Positions 57,271 to 64,000 of a stretch of 64,000 nucleotides of DNA are shown here, in pieces (position 1 is the first letter of the stretch; the number at the start of each line of letters is the position of its first letter). Both the position numbers and the translations under genes were made by a program. The notes beneath the pieces were generated by a model that did no database searches, had not been told where the DNA came from, and saw only the letters and a list, made by a program, of their open reading frames with translations. This DNA is from Ctena decussata (taxonomy: Eukaryota > Mollusca > Bivalvia > Lucinida > Lucinidae), in assembly GCA_963989385.1 (NCBI GenBank), contig OZ022498.1, forward strand, positions 105,323,298-105,387,297, in the 5' to 3' direction.

Positions 57271-58279
57271 TTGTTTGAAGAAACTATGCCATTTTCTTCT
57301 TGTTTTAGACTCACTCCAGAATGGAGTAATCTGTTAAGGGTAAAAAATGTTCACATAGGATTATTTATCTCGGCGCAGCCGAGTATAATTTCACTTTTGT
57401 TCCACATTTCACAAGATTCCATTGGTCAAATTATGCGAATGTCACAATTTAACCAATACTATCAAAGGTCAATGAATATTTAATCTTCGTTAATATTGTG
57501 GGTTGCTGTATAAATATTTAAACATTTGAGAAATTCGAAGTGTTGTACTGCACTGTGTAAATACAAGCACTCTGTCTGATGTTAATTCAAAATGTTTCTC
57601 TTGTTGGTGAATTTACAATTGAAAATTTATCGAAAACAGACGCAGATATTCAAAACTTTTTTTTTTCAGTGTAGATCTACTTTCGATTTATACTTTCGGT
57701 TTAATACACACAAACAAACATTGCATCATGTTGGTAACTGTTTGGAATCAGGTCAGTCTCAAGATTTACCGCAGTCCATTTTGGAATTCCAAAGTGGACA
57801 GCTCAGTCTTGAGACAGGTCATTGTCGCCACCCAGTGTTAAAATTACGGTTGCGGGTGCCTACCGACATAGCTCACTTGAGTCATATTCATTAGTGTTAT
57901 TGTCAACTCTTCACCAACAGACAATCTGCGCCGATTATCTTTTTTTACAGATTTTTCTTGTTTCTTTTAAGTATAAGTAAACGCCTTTTCGAAGGGGTTT
58001 GCCGCAACTGGAAGCAAACAGGAAGCCGCAAATCTTGTTCCCATTTGTAAAATATGGCGGAAAACATGAAATATCTTTTTCGACTAGGGAAGCAAACAGA
58101 CATTCACAAAAGTTATTTCCCTTTGATAATACTGGGGAAGAGATGGAAGGGTTTATCGCCTAGGAAAGCAAACAGGAAGTCACAAAAGTTGTTTCCCTCT
58201 ATTTATAAACCGGATAAACAAGGAGATTTACCTACATGTATTCACGTTAATTCTGAAATGTGCCATATCATGTAACTTC

Positions 58280-58470
58280 CAACTATGTGGCGGTTTTGTC
58301 ATGTGATATTCAGATCATCCTTATCGATAACACCGTGTCTATAGAGCCTTACTGCTGGCTGTCTGGTTTGTGTGATGTAACAAGTGCTGGTCAGACTGTA
58401 CTCGAGTGCAGTCTGATCAGAGCTTTGTTTGCCACCAATGCCAAATTGTTTGAAATCACTTAGTGTGGCT
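58280..58470. mobile_element. MITE, diverged copy
   Basis: ATGTGGCGGTTTTGTCATGTG, CTGTCTGGTTTGTGTGA, hairpin CAGACTGTACTCGAGTGCAG TCTGATC and right end GTGTGGCTCA as in 57.03-57.27 kb. Three GCAAACAG-type short repeats lie just before it (58.01, 58.09, 58.17 kb). Confidence 0.55.
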
Positions 58471-58644
58471 CAAATATGAGTGCAGTAGGAGGAGTATTTT
58501 CAAAAACGTGTGTAGATTTTCTCTTAATGCTGAGGCCAAGATTCCTTTAGGAACAGAGCAGAGCGTTTGAGACCAAAGCATTCTTCTAGAACACTTCTAA
58601 TACTGAAACCGGTTGAATTGACCGTCTTATAAGATAACAAATTT

Positions 58645-58855
58645 AAAGAGTAACTACACTTCAGGAACTGACCGAATCAGATCCCAAACCCTATCCCCAA
58701 CACCAAAGGGAAAGACCGACAAAGACACCCCAACAAAAAACAAACCACAAGCGACAAGCCGAGTCAGCAGCTCTTTCCCAAATAGATGGCAACTCAGCTA
58801 TCCCCACCGAACCAAACAATTTAGACCAACAGACGGGTAACAACGGACAACGTTG
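58645..58855 (-). mobile_element. Solo retroelement 3' tail fragment
   Basis: Reverse complement of 46.53-46.73 kb over about 200 bp (CACTTCAGGAACTGAC, CCCTATCCCCAACAC, GTCAGCAGCTCTTTCCCAAA). It is a 5'-truncated insertion of the same retroelement. Confidence 0.75.
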
Positions 58856-59477
58856 CGTTTTATTTAAAGAAATGTTCAAAATTTGTATAAAAAGGACACA
58901 TTAAGTAAAGTGCTACACGCTGTCTATCGCATCCTATGTGAAACAATATTCCGCATATCCAAGATAATATAAATAAAAGGAGTATGTCTCTGACATGAAA
59001 TACAAAATGCAGAGTCAAAAGTGACTGATAAAGTTATAACTTTGTCCGTCTCTTAATTTTTTTTTTGGTTTCCGCAATTTGAATGCATTTTAATGGTTCC
59101 AGATTCAAGCAAACAATAAAACATTAATAATGAAGACATTCAGAAAAGGCCACAATCACAGGCAAAACCCATTCAGACACAGAAAAAAAATGAAAAGAGA
59201 AGCTAAAACGACGAAATGGTTAATCTGGTCCAACCTGCCTCTCAATATGCCTGTCGTCAAAAGTAGGTCAGGAAAGCAGATTCCGTGCTTTTTTATTATG
59301 CATTTCTTCCTTGCATGACTGCATTGCTGACACGCCACGCCCCTTCAGGGAAGGCAATTCTATGCCTACACGCCGTTCTTTTAGGTAACGACGGCATAGC
59401 AACGTTTTGTGCGAGCAGCTTAATCACATCAGAGATGTTGCCATTACCATCAGAGCGTCATAAGTACTCCTCCGACA

Positions 59478-59592
59478 ACATAACCCACTGGACACATGAC
59501 GTCGAAATGGCGTCGTACTGACGTCGATGCGACGTAATGACGTCGCATCGATGTCAGTACGACGTCATTACGACGTTATGTGCCTGTTGGGG
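59478..59592. mobile_element. Palindromic MITE with GACGTC motifs
   Basis: Ends CCCACTGGACACATGACGTC and ATGTGCCTGTTGGGG. Centre GACGTCGATGCGACG / CGTCGCATCGATGTC. Its ends resemble those of the GATTCAAC palindromes at 37.99 and 49.67 kb (TGTGCC ... GTTGGG). Confidence 0.65.
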
Positions 59593-59595
59593 AAT

Positions 59596-59935
59596 AATAA
59601 AAACTAAACCAAAGTCACATACCTAAGAAAGTATGTGAATTTGGATAAATGAGTAATAAAAATTAAACCAAAGTCGTATACCTAAGAAAAAATGTTAATT
59701 CGATTTAATGAGTAAAACAATTTAAACCAAAGTCACACACCTAAGAAACTATGTGAATTTGGTTTAATTAACAATAGAAATTAAACCAAAGTCACATACC
59801 TAAGAAGGTATGTGAATTTGGTTTGATTTTTATTTATTTATTTATTTTATTTGTTTATTTATCTATTTGAAGAAAAAAAATTAAACCAAAGTCACATGCC
59901 TTCTTAGGTTTGTGACTTTGGTTTTATTATATTTT
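59596..59935. repeat. Tandem array of hairpins (~60-bp unit)
   Basis: Five units, each itself a hairpin: AAACCAAAGTCACATACCTA / TATGTGAATTTGGTTTAAT. The last copy (59880-59930) is a better palindrome, ACCAAAGTCACATGCC / GGTTTGTGACTTTGGT. Confidence 0.75.
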
Positions 59936-60603
59936 GCTCTATGCTGTCGGAGGGTAATTATTTCAGAAATAGTATGTGTAAATAAAGTCCCAGGGTAAGT
60001 CAAAACCATTTATGAATTAATGTGAAGTAACCTCATAACTTACTTCACAATAGAGATGCTTTAAGGACCTCTTGTCAGTACAATCGCCAATATTCCGTTT
60101 AGAAGGCTCAATCGGAAGTCATCTTTCCCACTCTTGACCTTGACTCATCTCATCATAAAGGGGTTTTTGATTGTGAAAATACATGTATATGCAGAGTATG
60201 GTTGTTTAGGAAAGTCATTAAAAGTAATTATTTAAGCAAAATGGCTGAATAAATACTTTAAGTTCTTTAATATGATAACCATATCTATTCCACTTGTCTA
60301 GTGTGACAGATAATAGTTCCCTTGTTATTGTTTTCTTGGGCAGTCATACGATCGTACATACTAAATACCTACCAAACGCAAAGCTAGCAAAATAGATGCC
60401 TGGCGAAATCTCAGTACTTGACTATAGCAACGGTTTCTTTCCTTTTTTTGTTGTTTTTAAAGATGTCCGCACTTAAAGCCAAACTGACGTCATTATAACA
60501 ACAACGCGATGTGTGACGTAAAATACCAGTCAGAGAAGCTGATGATAAAAGTTTTATAGAAGCGATTTGATACGTGCAGGATGAAATAAAAGTAGCGTCG
60601 TTT

Positions 60604-61737
60604 ATGCCCCAGTCACACACACACATAACGGACAGAGCGGATAGTTGCGGACGTTAAATCCACACAATTTGTGGGCGTGGTCTCTCTCCATATCGAATCC
60701 GTATCGTATCCGTATGGTATCCGCAAGGTCCGCAGTATATGCCAACAAATTTTGAAAAGTTCAGATATTCAGGCGCGGACGAGTTAACCATAATAATCCG
60801 TAACTGAAGGTATTTAACCGCATTTATCCGTGTCTAATCCGTATCTCCACCTATCGTTCCGTGGTCCATCCAAAGTTTGTGGACAGATACGGTTTCATGC
60901 GGATTGTTACGGGTCTCGTTCTGCGTATTGTTACGGACTAATGCCCCAGTCAGATTAGCTATTCGCAGTTATCCTCACTAATACGTATCTGTCAGTATTG
61001 GAGTGTAAGGTATCCGTATAGAAACGTATCTGAAGGTAAAAGTCCGTAAAAACACTCCGCACGAGACCCGTAACTAACCGTAATTGAAGGTAACGATCTG
61101 CGTGAAACCGTTTCAGTCCACAACTTGGGGTGGGCTGCGGAATGATAGGTTTATATACGGATTAAATACGGATAAGATACGGATTAGATACGGATAATAT
61201 ATGAATAAATACGGATGAATGCCTTCAGTTACCTTTTGTTACGGATCAATACGGTTTACTCGTCCGCGCCTGAATTTTGAAAAGTTTCAAAAATTTGAAA
61301 TCGGATCCTGCGGACTCTACGGATACGATACGGACAGTTACAGACTCTGTGGATGCGATACGGACCTTTACGAATAACACCGGACAGATACGGATGGGCA
61401 ATCCGTAGATGCGATACGGACCATTACGAATAAAACCGGACATATACGAACGGGTCATCCGTAACATCAACAACATCTTTCCGCATCTAGAAGTAACAGA
61501 AGGTAGTGGAAGGTAAGTAGTACGTATATATTCGTATCATCCCTCATCGTATTGATTCAAAGGAAAAATATCTGACCGCCGACTTCCGCATTTATCCTTA
61601 ACCATACGCATCTATAGGTAACTGTATCCGTAAATTAATCAAGAAAATAGGCCACGCCCACAAATTCTGCGGATTACTGTGGATTTTTATCCACAACTAT
61701 CCGCCCAGTCCGTAACGTGTGTGTGTGACCGGGGCAT
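60604..61737. mobile_element. DNA element with ~90-bp terminal inverted repeats
   Basis: Left end ATGCCCCAGTCACACACAC and right end GTGTGTGTGACCGGGGCAT continue as inverted repeats through GCGGATAGTTG / CAACTATCCGC and GTGGGCGTGG / CCACGCCCAC. The interior is dense in TACGGAT/ATCCGTA motifs. A second ATGCCCCAGTCAG at 60941 suggests a nested or tandem copy. Minus-strand open frames inside reflect the motif repetition; no transposase is seen. Confidence 0.75.
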
Positions 61738-63789
61738 TAAGCATTAAACTTATATTTTCGGTGTAACGTTTTAATGTTTATCTATATTAGAGTGCCATTT
61801 CAGAAACAGTGTAAGCGAGTCTGGCATTCTTAGGAAAATTGACCGTGTTTTAAAATTCGTTTCTAAGCCTTAGGTGCATATATCACCAAAAGGCTGTCAT
61901 TCAAAACGTTTTGAAACACTATCTATTCTACAAAGTATATCCTGACAACTGTTGTGATGGTACAGACACTGAATAGAAACAAGCGATATATGTTTATGAC
62001 CTTTTGATACTTTCTTCACTCAGTATAAAAATAGCTGTGAATTTCTTGCTATCTTATTTGTTACACCGAATATGTAACAGTCTGATAATTATTATATCAG
62101 CTTTACTAATACATAAGATAGGCTAATCAAATAACAATGTGCATATCTTATGACTTTATGTCCTAAGCAAATTTGAAATGTATAGTGAGCTGTTGAAACA
62201 CGTTGTTTTTTTAAGTCATATTATGTGACTTTGAATATTTGCTGTCATGTGAAACAAAAAGATTAGACAATTTAAATTGTCATGCTTTGTTTCTTAGATA
62301 AATAATCCTTTATGTCGATCTCCTTTCAGTGTCCTACTTGATTTTTTACTATAACTCCCCACCCCCAACCCCTAATAAATATTTCTGTATAGATCTACAC
62401 GTCTTTCAAGCGTTTGTATAAATATTTCAGTATAAATCAAAACGTCTTTCAAATGTTTTTTGTACGATTGTACAATTATTGATTTCAATATGTCCCTCTA
62501 GCTTATGAAAGTAGAAAAAGGTTTAATAGCAACCAACCAACGAGTTGTTTGCGAACAAAGAGTAATGCGTATTTCTGTTCTATTCTATTCTATCCCTTAC
62601 CACAAAGGCTTCGATTTGTTTTTGTGTCCAGTCGGAGATGTTTCGTGGGAGAAAATGAGACGCTGGCATTTGTATTGGACAGAAAAAAGGATCTTCTTCG
62701 AAAGTAAAATCTATTATTGGTCAAGATTTTTTTCTGATTGTAGTTTTGAATAAGATTTGTTTACTATTTTCCTATTTTCGTTCTAGATATTGACCTTATC
62801 TACGTAAATTGTTTCCACCTTCCCCAGTGAAAAACATTGTCAATCCCGCCACTCGACCCAAAATCCAATCTGATTGAAATTACTCGCCCTGTAAGTGCAA
62901 CTTTAGGTGACGAAAAGTTTTCAAAACAAAAAGCGCATGCCTTGAAAGGCAATCATTTTCAAGTAAAGTAAGACCCTGAAACTTTCAAGTCAAAAATCAT
63001 CCTTTATACAAAATAAATTTTTTGTCAGTTTTTTTGTCATTCGTTGCTTTCAATATCCATTCAAGAGTTAGAAGGGCAGCGATCGTTATCGATTTAGTCC
63101 GTGCAAGCAATGTGCATTTCTTATGACGTTATTGAAAACGATATCAACGTCATTTTCGAAAGACCGTAGCGGTTTCGTTTTTCTAATAATTTTAATGTTT
63201 CGACGGTTTCGAATTGGCCGATGCAAAGGCTTTTCCTTACAAGATTTTGAATGTTAAGACACTTGTTTTCGTTACAAGATCATTATAACTTAGTAGAAAG
63301 GGCGAACTTGCTACTACATACGATGCGGATAATCTTAATTAACGGGGCAGTATGGAATCTAGATTAAATATATTTTCCGCGATATTTACAGGTCACAGTT
63401 GCCTGAGGATTGTGTTTAAGTATCAATGATGAACATATTTAGAGACTGCTCATATATGAACTATGACCTTTTTAAGTGAAAATCTGCTGTGGCTGTAGGG
63501 ATCACCACTTTCAAAAACGTTCAAAAATGTATTACTTAGAAAATATATACTGCATTTGTAGAGCTGTCTGGACATACCATACCTTTGTATATTTTCACTA
63601 TCAGAAGTTCTGTATTATGATGGTTACCAAAATAAGACGTCAAAAACAGAACTTTCTGAACATCCCTCGTTCTACGTATCTAAGAACGTGCACATATACT
63701 GACTGTATACGCCTTATCTCTAAATATGCTATGGTTATCGTCTATTGTGCACTGGGATGGTCGTAATCGGGTGATGGTGATCAGTGCTG
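61738..63789. other. No gene seen
   Basis: AT-rich DNA. CTGTTCTATTCTATTCTATCCC at 62.575 kb resembles the 3' tail junction of the LINE at 38.28 kb. Open frames at 62.5 and 63.5 kb lack splice or domain support. Confidence 0.45.
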
Positions 63790-63995
63790 GGTAACTTTCA
63801 GTGCCGGGGCGTTCTACTAATTTGGATAATAGTAGGGTAGGTCCCACTGTGTATGCAGTCGGTGCGAGGGGTGGTTTGATTTTTTGTTCTCTGGCCTATC
63901 GTATCTCTTTTCTTTCTCCCTCTCTCTGGGAGACGGCTCGATATAGATTGAATATCTTTCTAAAAGAACAGTTTCAACCAAAGCAACCAACTGTT
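63790..63995 (+). repeat. Interspersed repeat, copy of 48.16-48.33 kb
   Basis: TCTTTTCTTTCTCCCTCTCT, GAGACGGCTCGATATAG and CCAAAGCAACCAACTG match the 48.2 kb copy. The upstream GCAGTCGGTGCGAGG matches GCAGTAGGTGCGAGTAGG. It runs to the window edge. Confidence 0.6.
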
Positions 63996-64000
63996 GTGTA

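Noticed and set aside
57592..57894. Plus-strand frame after a TTTTTTTTTCAG acceptor
   Set aside because: No adjoining exons or domain; composition like surrounding AT-rich DNA.
59596..59935. CRISPR array because of regular ~60-bp repeats
   Set aside because: Units are contiguous diverged hairpins without unique spacers, and the DNA is animal.

Overview
The window looks like nuclear DNA of a bivalve mollusc, possibly a venerid clam. It is AT-rich, has split genes with GT-AG introns, and is dominated by interspersed repeats: tRNA-derived SINEs, hairpin-ended tandem arrays with ACGG-type microsatellite tails, palindromic MITEs, a Helitron and a LINE. No bacterial operons, phage genes, CRISPR arrays or rRNA are seen. 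Species assignment is inference.

Two host genes can be read. On the + strand at 30.7-40.9 kb is a CCN family gene (CTGF/CYR61-like matricellular protein) with five recognised exons: IGFBP, VWC part 1, VWC part 2, TSP1 and C-terminal cystine knot. The signal-peptide exon was not found. On the - strand at 49.0-53.9 kb is a Gfi1/Senseless-type C2H2 zinc-finger repressor gene. Four fingers are split over two exons separated by a 3.4 kb intron. Its SNAG exon was not found.

The main mobile element is a nearly complete Helitron on the - strand (5.75-13.4 kb). It encodes a long N-terminal protein (30-bp and 63-bp in-frame repeats, a cysteine-protease-like domain, a Cys-rich region), then a HUH Rep domain, a PIF1-type helicase and an apurinic-type endonuclease. 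It is broken by two frameshifts and two in-frame stops. Degenerate duplicates of its 5' coding part lie at 15.2-16.7 kb. An RTE-like LINE with one internal stop sits antisense in the last CCN intron. A decayed reverse-transcriptase fragment of another retroelement lies at 45.5-46.1 kb.

The most interesting signal is a short repeat family carrying hammerhead ribozyme motifs. One copy (52.13-52.18 kb, +) matches the minimal type I hammerhead at every core position and lies in the Gfi1 intron, antisense to the gene. A decayed partner core lies about 385 bp upstream in the same orientation. A third copy (15.36-15.40 kb, -) is inserted inside a Helitron-derived fragment and keeps pairing through G-U wobbles. 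A fourth, decayed copy is at 44.9 kb.

The remaining DNA (0-5.7, 17.4-30.7, 40.9-49 and 54-64 kb) shows no convincing coding exon. It holds the arrays, MITEs and palindromes listed below.
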